This document shows positions 1-10,672 of a stretch of DNA of 64,000 nucleotides, piece after piece. Position 1 is the first letter of the stretch, and every line of letters begins with the position of its first letter. Origin of the DNA: Theropithecus gelada (lineage: Eukaryota; Chordata; Mammalia; Primates; Cercopithecidae). The position numbers and the translations under genes are program-made. The notes below the pieces were generated by a model. The model did not search any database. It was not told where the DNA came from and worked only from the letters and a program-made list of their open reading frames with translations. Where the stretch lies: NCBI RefSeq assembly GCF_003255815.1, contig NC_037669.1, positions 132,479,307 through 132,543,306 of the forward strand, written 5' to 3'.

Positions 1-95
1 ATTACTAATGATGTTGAACACCTTTTCATATGCTTATTTCCTCTGTTTCCTTTGGATAAATATCTTTTCAACTTCTTTGCCCAAATTTTTAACTT
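1..95 (-). mobile_element. L1M ORF2 fragment cut by window edge
   Basis: The first ~95 bases resemble the reverse complement of the 3' part of an old L1 ORF2 (a block around GATGTTGAACACCTTTTCAT followed by CTTCTTTGCCCA). It is truncated by the window start. A short similar block follows the next L1 at about 684-712, so the element at 192-683 may have landed in this older copy. The identification is by memory of the consensus and is tentative. Confidence 0.45.
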
Positions 96-191
96 TTTTA
101 AAACTACTTTCCTTGCAATTCAACTTTGGGTGACAATGCACCACTACCCAAATCAGGTTTGAATACCACATCTGATTTTAACACTATTCTT

Positions 192-683
192 TTTAAAATT
201 TTTATTTAATTTTACTTTTATTTCAATAGGCTTTTGGGGAACAGGTGGTGTTTGGTTACACAAATAATTTATTTAGTGGTGATTTCTGAGATTTTGGTGC
301 ACCTATCACCCAAGCAGTGTACACCATACCTAATTTGTAGTCTTTTATCCCTCCCCTCACCCTTTCCCTGGAGTACCCGAAGTCCAATGTATCATTCTTA
401 TGCCTTTGTGTCCTCATAGCTTAGCTCCACTTATGAGTGAGAAGGTATGAAGTTTGGTTTTCCATTCCTGAGTTACTTCACTTAGAATAAGGGTCTCCAA
501 TTCCATCCAAGTTGCTGCAAATCTCATTATTTAGTTCCTTTTTATGGCTGAGTAGTATTCCATGGTATATATATTTATATAACACATTTTCTTTATCCAC
601 ATACACTTGATTGATGATGGGCATTTGGGCTGGTTCCACAGTGTTGCAATTGTGAATTGTGCTGCTGTAAACATCTTTGCTCA
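192..683 (-). mobile_element. L1 3' end (L1MA/L1PB-type), antisense
   Basis: Antisense L1 tail. It begins with a T-rich run, then the reverse complement of the 3'UTR (CACCTATCACCCAAGCAGTG region) and of the last part of ORF2 (CCACTTATGAGTGAGAA, TATTCCATGGTATATA, GATGGGCATTTGGGCTGG). The same subfamily tail occurs in sense orientation at 31713-32171, which supports the call. It is 5'-truncated and the ORF2 remnant is not coding. Confidence 0.85.
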
Positions 684-949
684 TTTAAAAATTGGATTGT
701 TTCTCTTTCGTTTCTAGTCATTTTTATACATAGTTAAAAAAAAATTCTATAGATGAGATCATACAGCATGGAATGTTTTTATTTTTCCACATAACCATTA
801 AGATTAATCATATGTGTTTTTATCTTTCATCAGATTGAGCCCCTGAAGGTCAGTGATCAAGATTATGTCTCTGCTTCATTTTATGTATTCTCAATGTGCA
901 TCTCATATTTTAGTAAAGGGGAAATTGAAACTTTACAGTTTCATAAATG
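684..949. other. No gene; possible second L2 tail
   Basis: No recognisable gene. The stretch at about 838-915 (GAAGGTCAGTGATCAAGATTATGTCT, then a CTCAATGTGCATCT-like block) faintly resembles an L2 3' end like the clearer one that follows, but it is too diverged to be sure. Confidence 0.3.
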
Positions 950-1275
950 TGTAATGCTCTTTCATGCTTCTGGGTCTTTGCACATTCCCTTTGGCTGCCA
1001 CTGTCTTTCCAATTTCCTTCATCTGCCTCATCTCCTTCTTACTGCCCAAATCCCAGCCTTCCCTGACTTTTAGAACAGAGTTTAAAACTTGCTGTTTTGT
1101 TCTACCACTTATCATAGTGTCTTGCGATACTTTATTTACTTGTCCATCTTCACCCCTGGGCTGTGAGGTCCCTGACTGCAGAGTGCATGCCTTATTGGTC
1201 TTTGTATTCTCAGTGCCTGCCAGGGATTCTGGAACACAGCAGATATTTAATAAATGTGTGTTGAGTGAAGGAAAT
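950..1275 (+). mobile_element. L2 LINE 3' end
   Basis: Typical L2 3'-end order: CTTTGCACATTCCCTTTGGCTG, an AGAACAGAGTTTAAAACT block, CACTTATCATAGTG, GGGCTGTGAGGTCCCTGA, CAGTGCCTGCCAGG, and the terminal AATAAATGTGTGTTGAGTGAA. It is an ancient mammalian LINE remnant with no coding capacity. Overlapping open frames on both strands here are chance frames in the repeat. Confidence 0.75.
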
Positions 1276-1332
1276 GTGGAAATTTGTTTTTTAAAATACA
1301 GGATTTGTCTATACACATAAATAAGGCCCAGG

Positions 1333-1460
1333 GCTTTCACATGGTCCATTTTGTTTAATCTCTACAACAGCCTTGTGAAGGAGGTGGAATTGAGCCCACT
1401 TTACAGATGCAGAGGCTCAGGGAGGCTGCGAGTTGCCCCAGGTCGCATGCTGGTAAGTGT
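1333..1460 (-). mobile_element. MIR SINE, antisense
   Basis: Reverse complement of MIR. It carries the CACTTTACAGATGCAGAGGCTCAGGGAGG core and then TTGCCCCAGGTCGCATGCTGGTAAGT, which match the conserved MIR central domain (TTACAGATGAGGAAACTGAG in antisense). Ancient tRNA-derived SINE. Confidence 0.8.
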
Positions 1461-1737
1461 CGTCCTGCAACAAGTCACTTTCATTCTGGACATCACACTT
1501 TGCTGCTGACTGCAACTGCCAGGCCTGCCGATTGGCATGATTCATCCTTTAAGCCAACTGCCTGACTCCTGAACAATAAGATTTGGTAGGAATAAAGTGT
1601 TAACTCAGAAGCTCAAATATAAAATGAAAGGTTTTGTACCAAAATGGGACAGGGTGAACTCATCTTTGGAAAAGCAAATTTCTGAAATAAGCAAATACAG
1701 AAGATTTAGCGAGAAAAAGAAAATTCAATTAAAAAAA
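1461..1737. other. Unrecognised A-rich sequence
   Basis: No gene or repeat family recognised. It ends in an A-rich stretch just before the Alu-derived block. Confidence 0.4.
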
Positions 1738-1838
1738 AATTTTTTTTAAACGACAGAGTCTTTTTCTGTTACCCAGAGTGGAGTGCAGTGGCTTGATCAC
1801 AGCTCACTGCAGCCTGTACCTCCTGGGGTCTCCATGTC
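1738..1838 (-). mobile_element. Alu monomer / truncated Alu arm, antisense
   Basis: A T-run is followed by ACAGAGTC, GTGGAGTGCAGTGGCTTGATCACAG and CTCACTGCAGCCTG, then the similarity stops after ~95 bp. The diverged sequence and single-arm length suit a fossil left monomer (FLAM-like) or an old AluJ arm. Confidence 0.75.
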
Positions 1839-1864
1839 TTCTTAAGAGAATAAAGTAATCAAGT

Positions 1865-1885
1865 TGTGTGTGTGTGTGTGTGTGT
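1865..1885. repeat. (TG)n microsatellite
   Basis: About ten TG units interrupted only at the 3' edge by TTTGTTT. Potentially polymorphic. Confidence 0.95.
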
Positions 1886-2399
1886 TTGTTTAACCTCAAG
1901 TAACTTGATGAGCTATAGATACAGTAATGACAATGCACAATATGTTCTGTATTTTCAGCATGTATAATTGATAGAATGTGCTCTTTTGAGTTTATTATTT
2001 TTAGGATAGTGTCTAAATAAAGGAAGATTTACCATTTTTACCCCATCTTTTGTGAATTTTATAGAGACAATTTTTCTTAAAGAGTAGGCCTTGTCCATTC
2101 TCCGCCAACTGTGTGTTTTATGATTTTTTTAAATTTTCACGCATAAAAATTCTTTAAAACATTATCAGGTGCTGCTTTGATATCTTTAATATTTGAGATT
2201 TTATGGTCATGCTATAAGGTCATTTTGTGATTTGTTATTTCTGATATTGCTTGATTGCCCTTGTTTTACACATAGAAAATGCCTGCTAATAGCTATGTGT
2301 CTATGTGTATTGTTGGCTTTTCCTAAATTCTGGGTTTAAATAAACAGGTATACCTTTGGGTTCTTATATATCTTTTACTTTCAATTCTTGTACTTTTTT
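1886..2399. other. Unrecognised AT-rich sequence
   Basis: No gene and no confidently named repeat. Confidence 0.4.
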
Positions 2400-2760
2400 C
2401 CATTTCTAGATTGTTTGTGTAATTCTTTCTTACAGATTCCAGGTCTTTGATGAAATTCTACAACTTGTTTTGCATTTTCTTGAACCTAATAATCATAGTT
2501 ATTTTGAAGTATGTGTCTTAAAAAATCCAATATCTGCATCACTTGTGTGTCAGCTTCCATTTTCGTTTTTCTTCTTCTCTTGGTCCTAGTTCTTGGCATG
2601 CATGGTAACTTTAGATGAATGTTGGACGCTGTGCATGAAGTATTGTAGAAGCTGTGGATGATGTTAACTATTTTCCCAAATATCCTATATTCTGTCAGGC
2701 AGGAGCAAACCTCCACCATTCAATCACTCACAGCTCGTTTCAAGGTTTGTAAGTTGTTTC
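2400..2760. mobile_element. Possible old L1M-type fragment
   Basis: Phrases such as TGAAATTCT...ATAATCATAGTTATTTTGAAGT, AATCCAATATCTGCATCACTTGTG and GACGCTGTGCATGAAGTATTGTAGA recall a widely dispersed old L1M-type tract (form: 'tctgataattccaacatctg ... ggacattgtgtatgaaa'). Subfamily and orientation are not resolved. Confidence 0.35.
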
Positions 2761-3412
2761 TTCTTCTGTTCACCTACATTTCTTGAGTGTAGGTCTCTAG
2801 TGTTAAGTCCCTGAGTGCTTAGAGGGCTTCTCCTCTTTGGTGAGCCTTGAACTCCAACTTTGATCTCACAGCTCTATAAGACTGCTAAAAACTCCACTCC
2901 TCAGTTACTTTGGCTTCTTAGCCTCTTGCTCTTCAAAACTTAAGAATTAGCGAATATCCTGAGATGAAAACTTGGTTAAAATGATGGGTTCACTTTTCTG
3001 CATTAATTTATTTCTTAGGATCTTGGCTCCCGAAGTTCTGACTGCTTTAGTAAGACCAACCCTTTTCTCCAGCCAAATGAGGTTATGGAAAGCTCTCTGG
3101 GTTTTATCTACCTTTCAGCAGATGCCTTCTGTTCAAAACCATGTAAAAGTCAGCAAACACTTTTACAAGCATAGCAAAGTACACAATATTGATATGGCCT
3201 CAATAAATTTCTCATCTCTTCAGGATCTTGGCCTCAAGTCCCAGCAGCCTCAGAAGTCCTCCAGCAGATTTTAAAAATAATTTGACTCAGCCTATCGGGT
3301 TCTTCAGATGAATGTTCTTCTTCATCATAGGCTCAACCTGGCTAGGCCATCTCACTAGGCGACGAACTCCCAGATAAGCAACATAGCACAACTTAGTGGG
3401 AAGAATATGCCA
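2761..3412. other. No gene recognised
   Basis: Includes an open frame at 2972-3274 with no domain or codon signal. The phrase GGATCTTGGC occurs near 3020 and near 3222, so the tract may be repeat-derived. Confidence 0.35.
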
Positions 3413-3414
3413 GA

Positions 3415-3605
3415 TAGACTTAGGTGCAAATCCTGGCTTAACCAGTTTATAGCTCTTGGGCAATTATTTTACATCTTTGATTCTTCATTTGTGTATCTGT
3501 AAAATGGGAATTATAATAGTACTTCCCTCATAGGGTGAGGATTAAATGAGGTACTTTGCTGAGAATAGTGTCTGGCAGACAGCCAGTGCCAAGTAAATGT
3601 TGTTT
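3415..3605 (+). mobile_element. MIR SINE
   Basis: Long, well-preserved MIR in sense. It has GCAAATCCTGGCTTAACCAG, the central CATTTGTGTATCTGTAAAATGGGAATTATAATAGTAC, AGGATTAAATGAGGTA and the tail CCAAGTAAATGTTGTT. Confidence 0.85.
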
Positions 3606-3787
3606 TCCTGTACTTTCTCTTCCTAGCACCATTCCTGTGGATAAAATATATTTGCCTCACCATGCAGTTTGAGATAAAATATTTAAATAAATCTTTAAAG
3701 AATAACTTAGAAGATTCTTTGTTCCCATAGTGGCGCTGAGAAGCCCATGGTCTGTAATTTCACTAATAATTACAAAAATGCAACAGT

Positions 3788-4108
3788 CTTTGTGGGGACA
3801 TGGATGAAGCTGAAAACCATCATTCTCAGCAAACTAACACAGGAACAGAAAACCAAACAGCACATGTTCTCATGCATAAGTGGGAGTTGAACGATGAGAA
3901 CACATGGACACAGGGAGTGGAACAACACATACCGGGGCCTGTCAGGCGGTGGGGGACAAAGGGAGGAGAGCATTAGAACAAATACCTAATGCATGTGGGG
4001 TTTAAAACCTGGATGATGGTTGATAGGTGCAGCAAACCACCATGGCACATGTATAGCTATGTAACAAACCTGCACATTCTGCACATGTATCCCAGAACTT
4101 AAAAGCTA
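3788..4108 (+). mobile_element. L1PA 3' end, 5'-truncated
   Basis: Starts at GTGGGGACATGGATGAAGCTG (the last ORF2 codons), continues through the TGGGAGTTGAACGATGAGAACA stop region, a GC-rich 3'UTR (GGGGCCTGTCAGGCGG) and ends TGCACATGTATCCCAGAACTTAAAA. The 3'UTR form (AATACCTAATGCATGTGGGG) is of an older L1PA group, unlike the young copies at 18960 and 44290. It has almost no poly(A). Confidence 0.9.
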
Positions 4109-5438
4109 CAGTCAAATGGCAGCTGACTGGCAATATAATACTGTCTTGTCTAGGACACTTGCCAATCCCAATGCATATACAAAAGGGAGGGCAGGAATGC
4201 AATCTAGGAGACCAGCTCCTTCAGGGACTGCATCAGGGGACAACGAAACGCACAACAGCCTGTAGAATACTCACATGAGAAGGATACTTCTTACAACTGA
4301 ATGGTCTTGTTAGTTTGGCCTAAATGTGAAAAAGCAAACTACTATCTATACCAGGCAGACTGTTATGTTTGCTAAGCTTTGTTTGGTGGATAAATTTTTT
4401 AACCTCTTGAGTTTACTATCATGTTGTATAATATGATGTGTCATTCATGCCCCAGATTACCCTTGGTGGACCACTGATAGAGAGCCACTAGTATAGAAAC
4501 TGGTGACATCATGTCTGATTAGATCCTTCAGGAAACATGGGCAGGAAAAACAGACTCCAGGTACCATCTGAGACAGTGGCTGAAAGTGACATAGCCCCTG
4601 AGGTGAAGGAAGGAAGATTCAACAAGCCCTCATTCCCAAAGTAAATACCTCGCTTCCTTTTATTTTGTTCTTTGGTTAAGGTTAAAAAAAAAAAATACAT
4701 GAGCTGGACTCTAGAGTGGGGAGCCCTTCAGTCTTAGTTTTAGAAGGTGCCACAGTTTAGTATAGAACAACTACCATCGTTGTTCATGTCAAATCCTCCT
4801 GAGGGGAAAGCTACTGTTGACCCAGTAGTGGCTTAACAGCCTCTTTTTCCTATTCCACCAGACAGCCCTGCATTTGCTAGCTGGGTTCTTCTCTGTCCTC
4901 TACATGTAGAGAAAAGCACAGTTGATGTATGTATTAACTTGCTGAGACATAGGGAGGGTAACACAGAAGGGAGGGAAGCTGTGAAGCTTCAGAGTGAAGG
5001 ATGAGTTTATTCTAGAGGCAGGTGGGTGGGGATAAGTTGGGAGTTAAGAAGAAAGGCTTTGGAGAAGCTGTGGGTTGGAACGGTGGTGTGCAGATAAACC
5101 AGCTTTCTGGAAACAAAAAGCCCATTTGTAGCATTTGCCCAGTTCCATGGTGTAAGAATTCCCACTACAGCTGATTGCAAACTACCAACGTGAAGCAAAC
5201 TCACTAGAAAAATTCAGTGCAACGTTAGGTAGGAGGGAAATAAAGAGAGAAAAAAAAAAAGATTTAGTATTGTAATCACTTTAATGTACTTTGAGAAAGA
5301 GGACTGAACAATCCTGTTAATTTGGGCTCTTGAACTATGTATTTGAAATGTAATGCTTCAAACTGGTCCCCATAAGTTCCCTGGTTAATAAGAGTGACTC
5401 TCAGACAAAAAAAGAGAAAGAGGACTTAAGCAGCTGAA
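4109..5438. other. No gene or named repeat
   Basis: Unrecognised sequence with a 12-A run near 4685 and an A-run near 5250. Short open frames on the minus strand have no recognisable motif. Confidence 0.4.
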
Positions 5439-5439
5439 A

Positions 5440-5632
5440 ACTTATTATGTGTTGCCTGTTTCACAAGCTTTATGCCATTTACGCCTCCCAAAACCCCTAG
5501 GAGGCAGGTGTGATTGGGTTTATTTTACAGATGAGGAAATGCGGGTTCAGAGATTCAAATGAGGCCATAGGGTTAGGAAGTGGGAGATTTAGGAGATGGA
5601 CCTGGTTTCTCTAGCTCCAAGGACCAAGGTTC
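5440..5632 (-). mobile_element. MIR SINE, antisense
   Basis: Reverse-complement MIR: ATGCCATTTACGCCTCCCAAAACCCC, TTTTACAGATGAGGAAATGCGGGTTCAGAGA, then GTTAGGAAGTGGGAG. Confidence 0.75.
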
Positions 5633-6489
5633 TATCAGTACACTGCGCTGCACAGACCCCTGGTTCCACAGGCCCAAGGCAAAGGACATTGAGTTGTCTT
5701 AAGTTTCTTGTTTGCTGCTGCTTCTCAAAGGACCCCTGTTCCCATGTTCTTGCTTTCTCTAACTGCCTCTTCCTTTCCTGTAGTGGCTCCTTTTATTCCA
5801 AAATCCAATATACAATGCTGACTCAAGTGTATTACAAACTTTCAGTGTGAGGGTTTTAGAGGGTATAAACCTTGTATACAAGGGAAGCTACAAGTTTAGG
5901 CTCAGGCTATCCAGGGAGCTTTGCCAAAGCCAGAAATCCCAAACAAGTCCCTCAGGTGTTGAGACTCACAACCTTTTTTGGAAGGCTCTTCTAGTTCTTA
6001 CTTGGGGCCCTGGATCTCTGGGTCGTGGTGGTTCTTACTAGCTTAGCTCAAGATTGCTTCCTTGGTCCCAACTGAGCTATTTGTAGCTGTCCTTTCCATC
6101 TCCAGCTAAGTAGATGCCTTGGGGGTGGAAGGCATGTATCTCCATGGCCTTAGGTGTCACTTGTTAAGTGGGTGAGTCAGTCCATGAATTTTGGGTAAAA
6201 CACACATCTCTAGATTCAGTTATTATTCTGTCTTCTAGCTTCTTGTTCTCTGCATGGTTTCTCCCTAATTACCCTGCAATTCTCCACCTCTAGGATTTGT
6301 CTGTCCTGGGTACAGGTCGCCTCCATGCTGAGAGAATATTATACCTTTGCCAGTTAAAGGCAATCACTGAGTTGTCCAGAAACAGCCTGATAGGCTTTAA
6401 TGTAAAAATGTTAGAAGTACCTGGATAAGTACTTGGAAAGCTGGAAAGTATAGGTCTATTAAAGCATGGTCTTGGCATCACAGGTTACT
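5633..6489. other. No gene recognised
   Basis: Two short adjacent plus-strand open frames (5596-5850 and 5847-6041) show no recognisable motif and no splice or initiation context that I would trust. Confidence 0.35.
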
Positions 6490-6660
6490 TTGGTTCCATT
6501 TAACAGAGAATTTATTTTCAAATCCCATGTTCTTGATCTGGAATATGGAACTATTAATGGAACATATTTTAGAGGGTTTCTGTGAGGATTGAATGTGATA
6601 ATGCATATCTAATGCTTAGCAAAATTCCTGGGCCAATAAATAGTAACCATTATGTATTTT
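6490..6660 (+). mobile_element. MIR SINE, diverged
   Basis: Diverged sense MIR: a weak core, then GTGAGGATTGAATGTGATAATGCATAT, GCTTAGCAAAATTCCTGG and CCAATAAATAGTAACCATTATG, matching the MIR 3' half. Confidence 0.55.
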
Positions 6661-6851
6661 TTTCTTAGAATGTAGCACTATACATAATACTTCACAAGAT
6701 GCCTTTGGCATATGAAATATAACAATTTGTGCTTTGATTGACTGGTTACACATTAACTTGGAAACATCAGATTTCTGCCTCATAGGAGAATCTTGTTCCT
6801 CCTATAATCAAGAGGCTTAGACTCAGGTGGAAGGCAGTGGGAGTAGGGAAC

Positions 6852-6855
<4 letters not shown>

Positions 6856-6882
<27 letters not shown>

Positions 6883-7038
6883 GAGACGGAGTTTCGCTCT
6901 ATCGCCCAGGCTGGAGTGCAGTGGCCAGATCTCAGCTCACTACAAGCTCTGCCTCCCGGGTTCACGCCATTCTCCTGCCTCAGCCTCCCAAGTGGCTGGG
7001 ACTACAGGCGCCCGCCACCTTGCCCGGCTAGTTTTTTT
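6856..7038 (-). mobile_element. AluY of Old World monkey type, 5'-truncated, antisense
   Basis: A ~27-T run leads into the antisense right arm (GAGACGGAGTTTCGCTC, GGCCAGATCTCAGCTCACTACAAG, ACGCCATTCTCCTGCCTC) and stops at TTGCCCGGCTAGTTTTTTTTG, so the left arm is missing. GGCCAGATCTCAGCTC and CCCGGCTAGTTTTTT are the reverse complements of monkey AluYR variants. I found no clear target-site duplication. Confidence 0.88.
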
Positions 7039-7304
7039 TGGACCTAGCATTCCCAGGTTGTCTACTTTTGTGAGAGAGAGAACGTGGGGTATGGGCAAAA
7101 TAGAGATTCCTTTTAGATCAAGGCAGAGCTTAAATGTGATCCCAGTAGGGTTTTGTGGGGGTACACTACATTCTCTCTGCAGGATTCTTTTACCCCAAAT
7201 CTTCCAAATTTTATACAAGTACCCTACAGCCTGCATCTGAACATTTACTTTTCCCACTAAAGGTAATGTAGGAAGCAGTTTCCATGTAAAGTGGAAAACT
7301 GTTT

Positions 7305-7561
7305 GTTTGTTTATTTAGAGATGGAGTCTCACTCTGTTACTTATGTTGGAGTGCAGTGGCAAGGTCTCAGCTCACTACAACCTGTGCCTCCCAGGTTCAA
7401 GCAAATCTCTTGCCTCAGCCTCCCTGGTAGCTGGGATTACAGCCATGTGCCACCATGCTCGGCTAATTTTTGTGTTTTTAGTAGAGATGGGGTTTCACCA
7501 TGTTGGCCAGGCTGGTCTCGAACTCCTAACCTCAGGTGATCCGCCCACCTCAGCCTCCCAA
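7305..7561 (-). mobile_element. AluS-like, antisense, 5'-truncated, with target-site duplication
   Basis: Antisense Alu from a (TTTG/TTTA) tail through both arms to CAGCCTCCCAAG. It lacks the last ~40 bp (the Alu 5' end). Perfect 12-bp target-site duplications GGAAAACTGTTT lie at 7293-7304 and 7562-7573, showing a retroposed copy truncated during insertion. Confidence 0.94.
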
Positions 7562-7573
7562 GGAAAACTGTTT

Positions 7574-8675
7574 ATTACTTTTCTTGTTACTCAAACAACA
7601 TTATAACAACTTTAAATACACAAGAGGTATATACTTCTCAAGTTTCCCATTCCTATGAAAATTTTTCTCCCCACTTTAAAAATATTTCCTTTCAGGTCTT
7701 GTCTATATGCATTTATTATTTTTTCCACAATTATATCCATAGTATAAATATAATTTTACAGTTTACTTTTTAAAACACTTATACCCACTTCATGAGCATT
7801 TTCAAGTCTATTATGGCTTTAAAGTCTATTTCTGTTGCCTGAGGATCATTCATTTAAGAGAATTAACTACGGCTCAATCAATGTTTTTCTAAAAGAAGGT
7901 ATTCAGTCTGTTGACAATCCTACAGACGACACTACAACAAACATTTTTGAATATATATTACATATTTGTGTATGCACACCTATCTATGTACATGTTTCCT
8001 GCATGTAAATTATTTCTTTGCAAAAAATTATTGCAATTTGGATTATTAAGGGGAACATTTGTATAAAGGCCAATATTTTTGAGCATTCGCTTGTAAGGAT
8101 TAATGAAATTGCAAAGGTCCTTACGATCTTGAGATAAAAAGAACTCTAGTGATACTATAAACCTAGTATATTACTCCATGAAATAAAGCTATGCTCAGCT
8201 TCCAGGAAAATTCATCAGAAACAAATAGCATTTCTTTTCAGATCATGTATCTCTTATGCCTACAGATGCTATTTGTTTATATAATTATCTTAGTTGAAAT
8301 TGGCAGAGCCCTTTAACCCAGAGTGTAACTATTCCTGGCAGTCAGATGTGTTGACATTGCCATCTTGGACTTGCACCTCACATGTCCCCATTCGTTCCTG
8401 GTCAGCTGTGCCCCTGCCTGTGTATTCTGGTGGCATCTTGCCTGCTTAGGAAACATGATGTCAGCTTGCTAGGTCCAAGCCTGAAGCAAAGTAGGTTCTG
8501 GGAAGGCTGACTGAAAACAGAGCTGCTTTGGGATCATCTTGTGGATCTCTGGAACTATTTACTCCTTCACTTCTATGATAAAAGGGGATGCTGCTGTGTT
8601 GAAGGGAAAGGGTTAGAGGTTCTGCCAGGGGCCTTGCAGCTTGGAAACATATGCCTTATTAAAACACACATGCAG
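7574..8675. other. No gene; possible old LINE tract at 7630-8030
   Basis: AT-rich. The part at about 7630-8030 has the flavour of an old antisense L1M-type region (runs like CATGAGCATTTTCAAGTCTATTATGGC and CTACAACAAACATTTTTGAATATATA), but I cannot assign it. The rest is unrecognised. Confidence 0.3.
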
Positions 8676-8975
8676 GGCTGGGCACAGTGGCTCATGCCTA
8701 TAATCCCAGCACTTTGGGAGGCCGAGGCAGGTGGATCACCTAAGGTCAGGAGTTTGAGATCAGCCTGGCCAACATGGTGAAACCCCGACTCCACTAAAAA
8801 TACAAAAATTAGCCAGGCATGATGATGGGAGCCTGTAATCCCAGCTACTAGGGAGGCTGAGGCAGGAGAATCACTTGAAGCCAGGAGGTGGAGATTGCAG
8901 TGGGCTGAGATCATGCCATTGTACTCCAACCTGGGTGACAAGAGTAAAACTATGTCTCAAAACAAAACAAAAAAA
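8676..8975 (+). mobile_element. AluS, full length
   Basis: Complete dimeric Alu in sense, from GGCTGGGCACAGTGGCTCAT to GTCTCAAAACAAAACAAAAA. The left arm (GATCACCTAAGGTCAGGAG), middle A-rich linker and right arm are all present. The flanks share an imperfect ACACACAT(AT)GCA block that may be the target-site duplication. It lies inverted to the Alu at 7305. Confidence 0.97.
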
Positions 8976-10518
8976 TCCACACACATATGCACACCCATTC
9001 TACTTCAGCTGCCTTTAAAAAAAGAAGCATATGTAGTTGTTAAAGTTATTAGAAAATGAAAGGATTAGCAGCCTCCTTGCGGAACACAATGGTTTCACTC
9101 CACGTTGGCTTTACTGTAGGCACTGGAGATGCAAATGAATACTGTGAGATAGAGTTGGAGATACTTGAGTTACATCAGAATTGCAGAGATTAAAAACTGT
9201 TAGTGGCTATGAAGAACTTTTCTGCCTTTCAGAAGCCCTGAGTTTCTTCAGCTAAGTACTCAGAAAAAAAAGCAGTCTTTAATGTTAGCTTGAAATTGTA
9301 GAATTTCCTTCCATTATGGTACTTATAGTACACTTGGCATATACAGAGTTGGTGCTTTTTTGAAACATGTACAACTCTTGCAGATTCCTGTCCGCTCATC
9401 ACCTTACTATTCTTCCCAGCTTTCTGCATCCCAGGAACCTGCAGGCTTTTAGGTGAAAATGGGAGCATATCTGACAGTGATATGATACCACATCAACAGT
9501 GTTTCTCATCACATAGCCTGCTGCTGATTTCCTTCCCATCATAGTGGGTAATAGATGACTCAGTCAGGATGTCAGAAAGGTGTTGCACATTTGCTTACTT
9601 ATAAAAGGCATGTTGAAATATGATATTTTTATATGCTTAACATATTTGTGCAAATACCAGAAAATACAAACTTAGAGCTATAATCTGATTGTCAGGCTAA
9701 TTCCATGATTAGGTAGTTTAAGGGATGCCATGATAAGAATAATTAAAACAATTAAAAAAAAACCCCACAAAGTCTGAAGCTACATTCAAGGAAAAGAAAA
9801 GACTTTGCTCATGATCCTCCATGGTTTTGTTAGTTTCCTGACGTGGTCAACTGATCTCTACACCCAACAAGCCAAACACAGGCACCACACACCCATGGTC
9901 ACACAGAATATGCCCGGCACTGCACCAGGTGTGAGGACATAGCTGAGTGGGACCCAGTCCACAGCATCTGGTCTGCCTCCAATGGTGCCTTCTTACAATG
10001 TTCTGCAAAGTGCATTATTTCACAGGAATTATAGGGTCAGTTCACTTGAAGAGTCTGGGCATGAAAAGAAAGAAGAGACATGGTTGCTATGTTACTTTAC
10101 TAGACTTCTTTCCAGTCACCACAAAACTCGGATGAATGCCATTGTCTATTTCTTTCTCCAGTTGAAATTGGGCTTTATACATATCATAGCTTCCAGATGA
10201 ATTAAATCTTCAAAGGAACATGCGGTTCCACAGAAGTATGCATGGCCTATCATGTAGTTCTTAATGCCATTTTTCTTATCCTCTCTGTTACTCATTTTCC
10301 ATTTTGGACCAAAACAAAAGCGCTAATAAATATGCAACACTCAGTGGCATCAGAGATACATTTTAGTATTACAAAATTAATAGGGCCTTGTCACAATTTT
10401 TTATAGGACCTTCACATGAAGTGTTATGCTTCAAAATTAAATGAATCTCTTATATTCTGCAAGACAGGGGGCAAGCACAGAGGGTAAGAACTCTGGGACA
10501 GTGACAGAGGCACTGGTC
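8976..10518. other. No gene or confident repeat
   Basis: Unrecognised sequence. GCCCGGCACTGCACCAGGTG near 9914 could be a short antisense L2 tail. Overlapping frames at 9947-10200 have no motif. Confidence 0.35.
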
Positions 10519-10519
10519 T

Positions 10520-10672
10520 ATCTCCAGCTGATTCTGTGTTTCTATGGTGAATGACCTTAGAATGGGATGGGTCCTAGACTGAGTCAGTATACCTATCCAT
10601 AAAATGAGATAAACGTATTTTTCACTCACCTAGATACACTGTTGTTATGAAGGTAAATTTGATTTTATTGAT
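10520..10672 (+). mobile_element. Possible MIR SINE
   Basis: Weak sense MIR pattern: GTGAATGACCTTAG, then CTATCCATAAAATGAGATAAACGTA and TGTTGTTATGAAGGTAAAT. Highly diverged. Confidence 0.42.

Noticed and set aside
6827..7240. 137-codon plus-strand frame with a polyphenylalanine run
   Set aside because: It is the T-run and body of an antisense Alu read in frame, continued by chance into flanking sequence.
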